Below, one piece after another: positions 1 through 8,474 of a DNA stretch of 64,000 nucleotides. Position numbers and translations under genes: made by a program. Location of the stretch: the NCBI GenBank assembly GCA_041576815.1, contig JBFGKE010000006.1:74025-138024 (forward strand), read 5' to 3'. The notes under the pieces are model-generated. The model did no database searches and had not been told where the DNA came from. It worked only from the letters and a program-made list of their open reading frames with translations. This DNA comes from SG8-38 sp041576815. Its GTDB lineage: Bacteria; Myxococcota_A; Polyangia; Polyangiales; Houyiibacteriaceae. Position 1 is the first letter of the stretch. Each line of letters begins with the position of its first letter.

Positions 1-743
1 ATCGTGAGCACCTTGGCGAGCGGCGTGCCTTTGTTCTCGGCTTGCGCGACGCTGCTCACGAACTCTCGCACCGGCGGCGTCGGAACACGTTCTGCAAGAC
101 CCCCGAGCACGCGCCTCCGGGTGTGGCCCAGCTCCAGCTCCCGCAGAATGCGGCCGAACTCTTCTATGATTGGTTCGTTCGGATCGGCCGCGCTATCGAC
201 GATCTCGCGGAGCGAGCCAGGAAAGTCGAGTCCCGCACCCATGCACATGGCGGCGAGCTCGACAGCCCCAGGGAGCATGCGATCGATGCTTCGAGCTCGC
301 GTCCGAGCAACGCTGAGGATCCGGAGCCACGGAACCAGTGTCCCCAGGCACACCACAATCACGGACAAGGCGGGCGATAGGGCAAGCACCTGGCAGAGAA
401 GAAACGACAGAAGTCCCAGGGTGGTCCCACAAAGTAAGCACGCGGCGATTAGCTCGTCGTCCGAGAACCCCAAGTGATCGCCCGCTCGGTTCAAGGCTCT
501 CCGCAGGCGCCGGCGCAGGTTCGGGACCCGCAGCCCCGAAACCCAAGTCGCGACGGAGCGCACCACAGGCTCCGCGAGTGCGAAAGGTCCAGGCCGGCTG
601 AGCGCTCGCCGTCGTTTGAGACCCCGCGTGCCGAGCGTAGGCTTCGGCGCCGCAGGCGTCATCGTGAGCCGAAAGGTGAGGCCTGCAGCGCCGGCGAGTA
701 CGAGAGAAAACGCCGCAGCAAGTAGGAACCCCAACCCGCTCAT
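1..743 (-). CDS. tadC: TadC-like Tad pilus inner-membrane platform protein (3' end cut by window edge)
   Basis: This is the second GspF-type membrane protein of the Tad pilus motor platform, which pairs with TadB and works with the TadA ATPase. The frame is open from ATG at 743 to the window edge (about 247 codons), so the C-terminus is missing. Visible parts are an N-terminal membrane helix (about residues 3-27), an Arg-rich cytoplasmic stretch, a second hydrophobic block (about 105-140), and the start of the T2SF fold beginning near IDRMLPGAVELAAMCMGAGL, which is typical of TadC. The start overlaps the tadB stop as ATGA, which indicates translational coupling. The family call is firm; length and C-terminal residues cannot be judged. 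Confidence 0.88.
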   Translation of the reverse strand, partial: MSGLGFLLAAAFSLVLAGAAGLTFRLTMTPAAPKPTLGTRGLKRRRALSRPGPFALAEPVVRSVATWVSGLRVPNLRRRLRRALNRAGDHLGFSDDELIAACLLCGTTLGLLSFLLCQVLALSPALSVIVVCLGTLVPWLRILSVARTRARSIDRMLPGAVELAAMCMGAGLDFPGSLREIVDSAADPNEPIIEEFGRILRELELGHTRRRVLGGLAERVPTPPVREFVSSVAQAENKGTPLAKVLT

Positions 744-1600
744 CGCAAGTCTGCCTTCGCAATCTGTTGCGCCCAAATCACGGCGACCAGCCACGCCAGC
801 CCGCACGCCAAGAGAATCCCCCGCCCGAGGCCGTGACTGAGCATCGGATCGAACCAAGTGCGGTTGAGCCAAGCGATCACGATGCACAGAACGAAGGGGA
901 GAGACGCAAGCACCAGGACCTGGCCTCGCCCCTCGGCGGTTTTGGTCCGGAGCACCCCTTCCAAACGGGTCGCCTCGCGCAAAGCTGCGGACGCACGCTG
1001 GAGCGTCCCGGGAAGATCACCCCCCGTCTTCCGGGCGATGATGATCGTCGCAAATGCACCGGAAATGACGGTGCTGTTGATGCGCCGGCCAGAGGATCGA
1101 AGCGCGCGATCGAGAGGCGCTCCTAGATGAAGCTCTTTCACGAGAAGATCGACCTCCTCACTGAAAGGAGCGGGAACGAGAGCGACTGTCGACGCGATTG
1201 CTTCGCCGACCGAAGGGGTGGCCTTCAGCGCGTTCGCAAGCATCAGCAGCCACGTATCGAGCTGACCTTCGAGCTTCGCCACGCGCTCGCGGTGCTTGCG
1301 TGCGAGAACTAGCAATGGCGTCGCTGCTGCAAAGAACGCGACGGCGACGACCGCCCAGCTTCGCGACAGGAACGACGCAAACAGGAGTGCGACGCACAGT
1401 AGAACCTGCAGACGCGCGATTTCCGTGCCGGTACTCCCCAGCATCAGGAAGCTCGCATGCCGGTCCAATCTCGACGCGTAGCGGTAAAATAGCCGCTCGG
1501 CGGCGCTCGCCTTCAAAGAAACCGCTCCGTAGCCGAGCAGGCCAGCACCCGGGACCAGTAGCGCGCCCGCTCCCACGAGCAGCCACAGCTCGAACGTCAT
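740..1600 (-). CDS. tadB: TadB-like Tad pilus inner-membrane platform protein
   Basis: TadB is a GspF/T2SF-family membrane protein that pairs with TadC to form the inner-membrane base of the Tad secretion and pilus motor. The 286-residue product has hydrophobic helices at the N-terminus (about 5-28), around 64-98, and in a C-terminal pair (about 228-280). The conserved T2SF cytoplasmic segment lies between these, around WLLMLANALKATPSVGEAI and RKTGGDLPGTL. Length and topology fit the family. It overlaps the ATPase gene upstream and tadC downstream by 4 bases each (ATGA), so the three are translated as a coupled unit. I am confident in the family; the partner assignment comes from gene order. 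Confidence 0.92.
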   Translation of the reverse strand: MTFELWLLVGAGALLVPGAGLLGYGAVSLKASAAERLFYRYASRLDRHASFLMLGSTGTEIARLQVLLCVALLFASFLSRSWAVVAVAFFAAATPLLVLARKHRERVAKLEGQLDTWLLMLANALKATPSVGEAIASTVALVPAPFSEEVDLLVKELHLGAPLDRALRSSGRRINSTVISGAFATIIIARKTGGDLPGTLQRASAALREATRLEGVLRTKTAEGRGQVLVLASLPFVLCIVIAWLNRTWFDPMLSHGLGRGILLACGLAWLVAVIWAQQIAKADLR

Positions 1601-3165
1601 AGGTACTCTCCACCCTGGACGAGGCCTTGAGCGATGAACTCGTCCAAGAAAGTCGGAACGTACCCAGTGGCTCGGTGCTCACCTAAGACCTCGCCCGACG
1701 GTCCGGTACCGGTGCGGCGAAAAATGAAAACATCACGGAGCACCAGCTCGCCGTCCTCCCCCAGCCGGCCCACCTCGGTAACAGCGGTGAGCCGTCGTGA
1801 ACCGTCGGAGAACCTCGTTTGTTGGATGACGACGTGTACGCTGCATGCGATCTGCTCTCGAACGGTCCGCGGCGAAACGTCGAGCCCGGACATGAGGCAC
1901 AGCGTTTCGATGCGCTTGATCGCTTCTTCGGAGCTGTTTGCGTGGGTCGTCGTCATCGACCCTTCGTGGCCGGTGTTCATGGCTTGGAGCATGTCGATTG
2001 CTTCGCCAGCTCGACACTCGCCGACGATGATGCGGTCAGGTCGCATCCGAAGAGCGTTCTTGACGAGGTCTCGGATCGTGAAGCCGCCCGTGCCCTCCAA
2101 GTTGCGCGGTTTCGCCTCGAGCGACACCACGTGAGGCTGGTTGAGGCGAAGCTCGGCGGCATCTTCGATGGTGACGATTCGCTCGTCTGCAGAAATCTCA
2201 GTGGACAGCACGTTCAAGAGTGTCGTCTTGCCGCTTCCGGTGCCCCCTGAGATCACGACGTTCTTCCTCGCACGCACACAGCGGCGCAGGAACATCGCCA
2301 TCGACTCGTTGAGGCTCCCGCTTTCGATCAGCTGGGCCATGCTGAGTCGATCTCGGGAGAACTTGCGAATTGTGATGCAGGGCCCTCGGACGGCGAGGGG
2401 TGGAATGATAGCGTTTACGCGCGAGCCGTCCTTCAAGCGCGCATCGACCAGTGGCGTGCTCTCGTCAATCCTCCGGCCCAGCGGCGTGACAATTCGCTCG
2501 ATCGCGGCACGGCAGGACTCATCGTCCATGAAGTGGAGTGGGGTCAGGGTGATCTTGCCACGTCGCTCGACGTATATCGTCGCTGGGTCGACGACCATGA
2601 TCTCGGAAACCGTATCGTCTTCCAGCAGGTCTTGAAGCGGTCCGAGACCGAGCACCTCATCGGTCATTTCGGCGACTAGCTCGTCTGCTCGGGATGCAGG
2701 TGCCAGCTCGGCCACGATTCTAAAAAGCGCCTCGATGACCCTGGGACGCAAAGCGTCCGCATCCATTTCGGATGCATCGAGCGACGCTAGGTCGAGATGA
2801 TCGAGAAGCGAGCGGTGGATGCGTCGCTTCAGCGCAGGCGACACTGGATCGTCCGACGGTGCCTCGGTGGCTCGAATGCGAAGCAAGTATGGGCCGATCT
2901 CTGCCTCCCCCGTCCCGAGAAGATCGCAGCCCTCGGCTCCCATTGGTTTTCCATCGAGGACGGTCCCGTTCGAGGAGCAGTCGATGGCGCGGGGCCCCCC
3001 GGGTCGCATTTCGACGCGCAGATGAAACCGGCTTACCGCTTGGGAAGGCAAGACGACATGACAGGAGGGGTCCCGGCCGATGTGCAGTGCCTCCGTTTCG
3101 GCCACGTGAATCCGCTGGTTGGCGCCGTCGGGCGCTCGAACTGATACCGTAAAACCTGACTTCAC
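1597..3165 (-). CDS. tadA: FHA-domain/TadA (CpaF) secretion ATPase fusion
   Basis: This is the hexameric AAA-type ATPase that powers Tad pilus assembly. Residues 1-97 form a forkhead-associated domain (IGRDPSCHVVLPSQAVSRFH, then SSNGT), a phosphothreonine-peptide binder, joined to a CpaF-type ATPase. Walker A is GGTGSGKTT at about 307-315. It is followed by the Asp box (VTIEDAAEL), Walker B region (RIIVGECRAGEA) and a His box (GHEGSMTTTHANS). The start is GTG with GGAGGAAG just upstream and overlaps the secretin stop (GTGA). Canonical TadA has no FHA domain; such fusions occur in Myxococcota and some other phyla. The FHA part implies control by Ser/Thr phosphorylation, which is inference. Confidence 0.93.
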   Translation of the reverse strand: MKSGFTVSVRAPDGANQRIHVAETEALHIGRDPSCHVVLPSQAVSRFHLRVEMRPGGPRAIDCSSNGTVLDGKPMGAEGCDLLGTGEAEIGPYLLRIRATEAPSDDPVSPALKRRIHRSLLDHLDLASLDASEMDADALRPRVIEALFRIVAELAPASRADELVAEMTDEVLGLGPLQDLLEDDTVSEIMVVDPATIYVERRGKITLTPLHFMDDESCRAAIERIVTPLGRRIDESTPLVDARLKDGSRVNAIIPPLAVRGPCITIRKFSRDRLSMAQLIESGSLNESMAMFLRRCVRARKNVVISGGTGSGKTTLLNVLSTEISADERIVTIEDAAELRLNQPHVVSLEAKPRNLEGTGGFTIRDLVKNALRMRPDRIIVGECRAGEAIDMLQAMNTGHEGSMTTTHANSSEEAIKRIETLCLMSGLDVSPRTVREQIACSVHVVIQQTRFSDGSRRLTAVTEVGRLGEDGELVLRDVFIFRRTGTGPSGEVLGEHRATGYVPTFLDEFIAQGLVQGGEYL

Positions 3166-4310
3166 CGCACTTCCTCCGATTGGGCTGTGGTTGCCCCTCG
3201 CTGGTCGAGTCGCGGCTGGTCGATGAGCTCACGCGTGTCGACGCCGCCGTGAAAGCTGTCGTAAACGCGAAGCGCTTCCTCGACCCGGTTGCGCTGAGCG
3301 AGACTGACCGGCTCGACGACCGAGGGGACGATCAGCATGTAGGACTCGTTGTCCTCGGTCTCGCGCCCGTGCGTCCCGAAGAGAGCGCCAATGAAAGGAA
3401 CGAGTGCGAGCCCGGGAATGCCTTCCTTGGTGCGACGCTCGGATCTAGCTCGGATCCCCGCGAGTGAGACGGACTGGCCCAAGTCCAGATTTACGAGTGT
3501 CTCGAGGTGTGAGGTGACGCGCCCCGGGATCCCCTGCACTCCCCGCTGAGCGTCGAGGTCCGAAATATCTGCAACGATCTCGAGCTCGATGCGACCGGTT
3601 TTTCGATCGTACTTGGGAAGCACACTCACCTTCGTTCCGAACTCGATAGCTTGCACATTCACCGTGAGATTGTTCTGCACTTGGACGTTGAACTCGCCGC
3701 CCGAGGTGAAAAGGGCTTCGGTACCGTTCGCGGTCACGAGCGTGGCTTGTCGGTACGTTTTCGCCCAGCCCTTGGCCTGCGCGAGGTCGAAGCTCGGCAA
3801 AAAGGTTTGTGGCAAGATCTGGAACGCACTCCGCGTCGGTCGACCGGTCCCGCCGGTGATCGCGATGGCTGCTTCCGATGGAGTGATTGTGCTGCCGATG
3901 TTTCCAGGGGAATTGAGGCCGATTCGGTGGCTGTAGCGGTCCTGAATCGAAACGAAGTAGAGGTCGAGTCTGATGTTCTCGCGTCCCCCAAGCCCTTTGT
4001 GACCATCGGCGGCAATAACCTGGATGTTGTGTTGGACTTGCTCGCCGTCGAGTTGGAACAGAAGTAGCGAGGTGGTTCCTTCTTTTTTCCCTACGATGAC
4101 GAAGCGACTCTGGTCGCGCGTGACGCGAACATCGGCAATGCCCGGCACGCCCTCCGAGTAGCTCCGTACTCCGCGCGCTGGCAGGCTCTTCTGTTCGCCA
4201 ACCCGCAAGACCATCGAACGAACGGCATCGAGATCGGCGAAAGCTCGTCGCTCGAAGAGCGTCAAAAATACATAGAGGGCGATTGCCAAAAGACGAAATG
4301 GAGCGCGCAT
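3162..4310 (-). CDS. cpaC: CpaC/RcpA-like Tad outer-membrane secretin
   Basis: This protein forms the outer-membrane ring through which the Flp pilus leaves the cell. The N-terminal 25 residues look like a signal peptide. They are followed by the pilus-assembly N-terminal domain (VLRVGEQKSLPARGVRSYS and VRVTRDQSRFVIVGKKEGTTSLLL) and, after about residue 140, a secretin domain with the typical GTKVSVLPKYDRKTGRIELEI and QSVSLAGI motifs near the C-terminus. At 382 residues it is short for a CpaC, mostly through a compact N-terminal half. The start directly abuts the cpaB stop and the end overlaps the ATPase start, so it sits inside the same operon. Confidence 0.9.
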   Translation of the reverse strand: MRAPFRLLAIALYVFLTLFERRAFADLDAVRSMVLRVGEQKSLPARGVRSYSEGVPGIADVRVTRDQSRFVIVGKKEGTTSLLLFQLDGEQVQHNIQVIAADGHKGLGGRENIRLDLYFVSIQDRYSHRIGLNSPGNIGSTITPSEAAIAITGGTGRPTRSAFQILPQTFLPSFDLAQAKGWAKTYRQATLVTANGTEALFTSGGEFNVQVQNNLTVNVQAIEFGTKVSVLPKYDRKTGRIELEIVADISDLDAQRGVQGIPGRVTSHLETLVNLDLGQSVSLAGIRARSERRTKEGIPGLALVPFIGALFGTHGRETEDNESYMLIVPSVVEPVSLAQRNRVEEALRVYDSFHGGVDTRELIDQPRLDQRGATTAQSEEVR

Positions 4311-5087
4311 CTAGTCAACCCTTTCGATTCGTAAACGTCGTTGGCGACGCGCTCTCTTCTCTTGTTCGAGAACGTCCGAGTCGTCCGTCTCAGGCAGCGT
4401 CTCGTTGATCTCGAGGTCGTTTCCATTCCTCAGCACCAACGTCAGGGTTCCCTCGCGTCGTGCATGTGCGAGCAGGCTCGCTTGGTCGACGGTCACCAAC
4501 AGAGTGACTGAATCGGACCCCGCAGGGCGGAGCTCTGCTCGGTCGTCTACGATCGTGTTGCCGACCGCGAGAATCAGAACGTTTTGCAGGAGCGTGACCG
4601 TGACCAGCTTCCCATCCGTTCCAGGCTTCAGTCTGGTGAGCAGAACATCGGCTCGGTCGCCAGGTTGGGCCAGTGCGCCAAAACCCCGGCGACCGACCTC
4701 AGCAAGGCCGATTGCCCTCATTCCCTTGGGGATTCGGCTGGACAGGGAACCGACGTCGCGCGATGTCGTCGAGAGGTCGGTCCAAAGCAGTGTCTGGCCA
4801 GATTGAAGATCGATGGAGGAGCGCACGCCAAGCACGCGCGGGATGTCCGATGCGAGCACCTGCCGGTCCTCGAGGTAGGCCTCGGGCAATGTGCGCACGA
4901 CTAGTGATTGCTCGGATAGCGGAGTGCCAGCGGCCACGTCGCGCCGCATCGCTAGCAGCTCGATTGGCCTGCCCCCTGTGGCGTCGCGCTGGAACTGCCG
5001 GACGTAGAGTGCCAAGAGGATGAAGCCAACCGTCATCGCGGCAAGCGACGCGATAATCGCAGCGCGTGGCCGGTTGACGCTCACCAT
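4311..5087 (-). CDS. cpaB: CpaB/RcpC-like Flp pilus assembly protein (SAF domain)
   Basis: CpaB is a periplasmic, inner-membrane-anchored protein that helps organise the Tad secretin. The 258-residue product has one N-terminal membrane helix (about 9-28), then the SAF domain with the hallmark MRRDVAAGTPLSEQSLVVRTLP. The RcpC domain follows, with IPKGMRAIGLAEVGRRGFGALAQPGDRADVL and TVTLLQNVLILAVG. The C-terminus is basic. The first 7 bases overlap the preceding gene, and the stop abuts the secretin start codon. Order cpaB-cpaC-tadA-tadB-tadC matches Tad loci elsewhere. The assignment is firm from the SAF and RcpC motifs. Confidence 0.92.
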   Translation of the reverse strand: MVSVNRPRAAIIASLAAMTVGFILLALYVRQFQRDATGGRPIELLAMRRDVAAGTPLSEQSLVVRTLPEAYLEDRQVLASDIPRVLGVRSSIDLQSGQTLLWTDLSTTSRDVGSLSSRIPKGMRAIGLAEVGRRGFGALAQPGDRADVLLTRLKPGTDGKLVTVTLLQNVLILAVGNTIVDDRAELRPAGSDSVTLLVTVDQASLLAHARREGTLTLVLRNGNDLEINETLPETDDSDVLEQEKRARRQRRLRIERVD

Positions 5088-5956
5088 GACTGCTCCGAGG
5101 TCAGCACGGTCAGACTCACCTCTTTAGACGCATTGACGTGCGTGATGATTGTGACGACGACGCCTTCACGCTCTGCAGAAACCAAGTGCGCGCCGTCGAT
5201 CGCGATCGTTTGCGAGGCGGCTTGCGCGATTGTCCGCCAACCTGCGGTTGGAAGGACGCTTCGGTAGAACGCGGCGACTTCCGCGGCAGACTGCTCATCG
5301 ATGCGATAGACGAAAACACCACTCGGACCGCCCTCTTCAAACGCCGATAGAATGCGCCGTGATTTGGCAGGACGCGGAACCCCGTCGGGATCGCGTCCCT
5401 CTGCGTCGCCGCGCCCTGGAGGAAGTAGAGAAGACACGCGCAGGCCCGATTCCGTCCACGCGGTGAGAAGAAACGTCTTGTCCCCACCGTCGACGCGACG
5501 AGCGAACGCGTACCGAATGCCACCCAGCTCGGCGAGATCACCATTCTTGGCAAACAGCACGAAACCACGCACGACCTCGCCGAGCGAACGCGCGCTCGTC
5601 ACCCCGAGGCACGCCACGTGACCTGCGTCCCCGGGATGTCTCGCGCCGTTCGACCCGCACAGGTCTTCGTAGTGGCTCAGCACATCGCCAAGCGGTGCGG
5701 AGACGACCTCCGTCTGGAAAGAGACGTCGGCACCATTCAGATGAAGCGTGCGCGCGCGTTTGGACTCAGAGCCGGGGAAAAGCATCGCCTCTCTTTGTGA
5801 GAAGCCATCATTCGTCTCTGCGTCTGCGAAGCGCAGTGCAGAAGCGACGACCGCGATGGACACGCAGCATGCAAACGCGGCCATCCTGAGGATGCAAGAA
5901 GTGAGACGAAAGGCCCGCCGAGCGAGCTCGCGTGTGCGCTCAACGGCAGACTTCAT
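5081..5956 (-). CDS. Uncharacterised Tad-locus protein with one membrane helix
   Basis: I do not recognise this 291-residue product. The frame is open from 6076, but ATG at 5956 is preferred: GGAG lies 7 bases upstream, and it overlaps the preceding TadE-like gene by 17 bases. There is one hydrophobic segment near residues 20-45, followed by a soluble exported region. That region includes a GDVLSHYEDLCG stretch and a C-terminal alpha/beta unit around AAEVAAFYRSVLPTAGWRTI that resembles the small folds found in periplasmic accessory proteins. It sits between the minor pilin genes and cpaB, so a role in Tad pilus assembly is likely from context only. Confidence 0.7.
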   Translation of the reverse strand: MKSAVERTRELARRAFRLTSCILRMAAFACCVSIAVVASALRFADAETNDGFSQREAMLFPGSESKRARTLHLNGADVSFQTEVVSAPLGDVLSHYEDLCGSNGARHPGDAGHVACLGVTSARSLGEVVRGFVLFAKNGDLAELGGIRYAFARRVDGGDKTFLLTAWTESGLRVSSLLPPGRGDAEGRDPDGVPRPAKSRRILSAFEEGGPSGVFVYRIDEQSAAEVAAFYRSVLPTAGWRTIAQAASQTIAIDGAHLVSAEREGVVVTIITHVNASKEVSLTVLTSEQSW

Positions 5957-6473
5957 TTGCATACTCCGTCGTTCCGAGACCCGTGCGGCATGCGTGCTCG
6001 AGAACGTTGAAACCATCCTCTGCGCGCCGCGTCGTAGTGTTGCAGAGCAACGTGGTGACGCCCTGCTGTCGACCAACCTGCGGGGTCACCATGCTTGGCA
6101 TTGCTGTCATGGCGACACCAACTCCGTGCGTGACCGTGCCAAGCAGGTAGCGCCCCACGTCACCAAGGGAGGAATCCAACGAGAAGCCCACGTCTCCGAC
6201 ACGAAATGCATCGTCGAGCCCACCAGCCCGCACTTCGCCCTCGATCCGGCCGCAGTCCGCGTGTTGGCAGCTGGCAGGTGGACACTGACCCGAATCGGCC
6301 TGCAGCCACGCCAAGCGACGCGCTCGCGACTTCGCTTCGAGCTTTGCCGCGTACATCCCATGAAAGGCCACGACGCCAGCTAGGAGGGCCGCGAAAACGG
6401 GGAAGCAAATCAGTGCTTCGGCCATCGCCGCGCCGCGCTGATCTCGAAGCAATGAAGTGGGTGAAGAACTCAT
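5940..6473 (-). CDS. TadE-like minor pilin (second copy in the locus)
   Basis: TadE-type proteins are pseudopilins needed for Tad pilus biogenesis. This 177-residue product opens with a basic leader, then DQRGAAMAEALICFPVFAAL. This is the TadE signature: a Gly-terminated leader followed by a hydrophobic helix with Glu near position 5 of the mature form, as prepilin peptidase substrates have. The rest is hydrophilic with several Cys residues (about 64, 69, 74, 144, 162, 176). The ATG at 6473 lies 7 bases after the stop of the TadG-like gene. Together with the copy at 7677-8474 the locus has two TadE-like proteins plus one TadG-like. Confidence 0.82.
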   Translation of the reverse strand: MSSSPTSLLRDQRGAAMAEALICFPVFAALLAGVVAFHGMYAAKLEAKSRARRLAWLQADSGQCPPASCQHADCGRIEGEVRAGGLDDAFRVGDVGFSLDSSLGDVGRYLLGTVTHGVGVAMTAMPSMVTPQVGRQQGVTTLLCNTTTRRAEDGFNVLEHACRTGLGTTEYANEVCR

Positions 6474-6480
6474 GAATCGC

Positions 6481-7680
6481 TCAGTGTGCGGACACCGCGC
6501 CGACAGCGAAGTCGCGCGCAAGGTCGCAAAGACCTGAAAGACCCTCGAGGGAGCCGCGGCCGCTCGCGCCCGCACAGGCCCCGAGAAATTGCCGGGGCAG
6601 CAAGTCACGCGAGATTCGAAACCTGCGTAGGCGAGCACGCCATTGCTGTTTCCATAGCCATAGCGACCTATGGTCGGTGCCGTTGAAATAGTATTCGGAC
6701 TGGGCGAAACCGAGCCGTCCGACTTGGTGCGCCTGGTAAGCCGCGTTCCGGCCATCATCGTCGCCTCCCTGAGCCGCGCGGGCACCACGTTCGCCGTGCT
6801 GCCAGTGGCCGGCGTGGGGGCTCGCGCCGAAATCGTACGCTCGATACTGGAACTCTTCGTGACCAAGCCAGAGGAATGAGCCGTCATCGCGTTCGACGAC
6901 GACGCGCCGGGGTGGCCGAACGATGCCCTCCGTGCAGGTTCGGCGCTTTCCGAGGCGAAGTGCCTTGCCAACGAGGCCGCCAAGAAAGCGCAGGAGCCAC
7001 TTGGGAACCCGGGAGCGGACATTCGAAAGCCTGCTCGCCATGCCATCGGACACGCGATCGCAAGGGATCCCGATGTCGTCTTCCTCGACGGGCAAACCAC
7101 GTCCGCCGTCGGGAAGTCGTGGACCGAGCATCGGAACCACGAATCCTGCCACGACGGGCGGGTCGTATGCCGGCTGAAAAGCCATGGCGTCGACGGCGCG
7201 TGCCTGCGCCAATAGCGGGTAGCCGCGCTGCACAGTATGATGGGCAACGTCGAGCGCATCGTGAGCGACGCGAACGAACTGCTCGATCGCATCGCCGACC
7301 CGCTCGGTGGTGCTCTCTACGGGAGTCAACACGCCGATGAGAGGCACCGCCTTTGGTGCAAATACAACGCTAGCCGCGAGGGCGCCCAGCACGGCTAGGA
7401 CGATCTCGAGAAGCACTTCCACGCTGCGAATGACGAGAAGAATGCCTGCGGTCACCGCCATGACGACGTTGAGCAGAACGTGTAGGTTCATGCCCTTGGC
7501 TGACATCACGGCCGCCGCGTGGGCGCCAGCGTCTGCACCGTCCTGCAGGGTGCGCCGATAGATGACGGCGTCGCCAACCCCCAAAACGAAATAGAGCGCT
7601 CCGATGGCAAACAACGACATGAACAAAGACATGAGCATCATGGATCCGCGGGTATCGCCGCTCAGCCGATCACGGCTCAT
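6481..7680 (-). CDS. TadG-like Flp pilus-associated protein
   Basis: The 399-residue product starts with a basic leader and DTRGSMMLMSLFMSLFAIGALYF, followed by GDAVIYRRTLQDGADAGAHAAAV. This is the TadE/TadG N-terminal helix and its conserved DAAAHA-like segment. A second hydrophobic block (about residues 65-118) is unusual and suggests an additional membrane hairpin. The remaining two thirds are hydrophilic and basic without a recognised domain; no VWA-type metal site is evident, unlike classic TadG. The start overlaps the preceding TadE-like stop (ATGA). Probably a minor pilin or pilus-tip component; the exact role is unknown. Confidence 0.78.
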   Translation of the reverse strand: MSRDRLSGDTRGSMMLMSLFMSLFAIGALYFVLGVGDAVIYRRTLQDGADAGAHAAAVMSAKGMNLHVLLNVVMAVTAGILLVIRSVEVLLEIVLAVLGALAASVVFAPKAVPLIGVLTPVESTTERVGDAIEQFVRVAHDALDVAHHTVQRGYPLLAQARAVDAMAFQPAYDPPVVAGFVVPMLGPRLPDGGRGLPVEEDDIGIPCDRVSDGMASRLSNVRSRVPKWLLRFLGGLVGKALRLGKRRTCTEGIVRPPRRVVVERDDGSFLWLGHEEFQYRAYDFGASPHAGHWQHGERGARAAQGGDDDGRNAAYQAHQVGRLGFAQSEYYFNGTDHRSLWLWKQQWRARLRRFRISRDLLPRQFLGACAGASGRGSLEGLSGLCDLARDFAVGAVSAH

Positions 7681-8474
7681 GATTGCCCTCCCCCCTGCGT
7701 TCGATACTCGTACGGAGCGTCATGAATCATGAGTGCCGACTCCCGCCGGATGACACGGAAGCGACCGCCCACCAGACGCTGGGCAGTCGGAAAGAACGCG
7801 TCATCAAGCTCGCTCTGGAAGTCGAGATCGTGAAAGGGCGAGCACAAGAGCCGACGCGCCCACGGAATCACGCACTGATATGCGTACGTGACTCGGACCA
7901 CGATTTCGGGACCGGTGGCCACGTCCGCCTGAGCTCCAGGGAAAGTCACCGCAAGCGCAAAGGGCTGATAGTACAGGGCGCTTAGAAGTCTTCGTTCGCC
8001 CGCGACCGCCTCCGCGAGGCTGGGCCGCGAATTCTGGCCGACGTTGAACGGCGACAAGGGCATCGCGGGGACGTGCGCGGCAAGCCGGATCGTGTTGAGA
8101 CGAGAGCGCCCGAGGTTCACCAGCACATCGTTGGATAACGTGGCAGCAATTCCTCGCGGGTTTGGGCTGCCACGAAACGAGGAACCAAGCCGTCCGAGAG
8201 CTTGCCTGAAGTCATTCAGGCTGACCCGGTTGCGGTCCAAGCTTCGTTCCGGCTCGCCGCCGTAGTAGCTTGGGTCGTCAGCAAGCACGACCGCGGCTGA
8301 ACGCGCGGCCGAGTCCGCCGAGTGTTTGACGACGAGATCCGCGTAAGCGGAAAACGCCAGTTGAACAGTGCACAGAAAAAACGTCCACATCGGGACGAAC
8401 GCGATAAGGAACTCGAGGAACACGACCCCCGACTGGTCCGTCCCGAGATCTCGAAGAGCTCGCCCCCTTCGCAT
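7677..8474 (-). CDS. tadE: TadE-like minor pilin
   Basis: The mature signature is DQSGVVFLEFLIAFVPMWTFFL, a Gly-terminated leader followed by a helix with Glu at the fifth-sixth position. A TadE-like hydrophilic domain of about 220 residues follows. The frame continues upstream to 8765, but that part overlaps the prepilin peptidase gene. The chosen ATG at 8474 shares one base with the peptidase stop (TGATG), giving 265 residues. Downstream it overlaps the TadG-like start by 4 bases. The protein is a likely substrate of the peptidase encoded just upstream. Family call is good; stoichiometry and role in the fibre are unknown. Confidence 0.85.
   Translation of the reverse strand: MRRGRALRDLGTDQSGVVFLEFLIAFVPMWTFFLCTVQLAFSAYADLVVKHSADSAARSAAVVLADDPSYYGGEPERSLDRNRVSLNDFRQALGRLGSSFRGSPNPRGIAATLSNDVLVNLGRSRLNTIRLAAHVPAMPLSPFNVGQNSRPSLAEAVAGERRLLSALYYQPFALAVTFPGAQADVATGPEIVVRVTYAYQCVIPWARRLLCSPFHDLDFQSELDDAFFPTAQRLVGGRFRVIRRESALMIHDAPYEYRTQGGGQS

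Noticed and set aside
5940..7292. A 450-residue start for the TadE-like gene
   Set aside because: The upstream part overlaps the TadG-like gene and has no pilin leader. ATG at 6473 gives the correct leader and mature signature.
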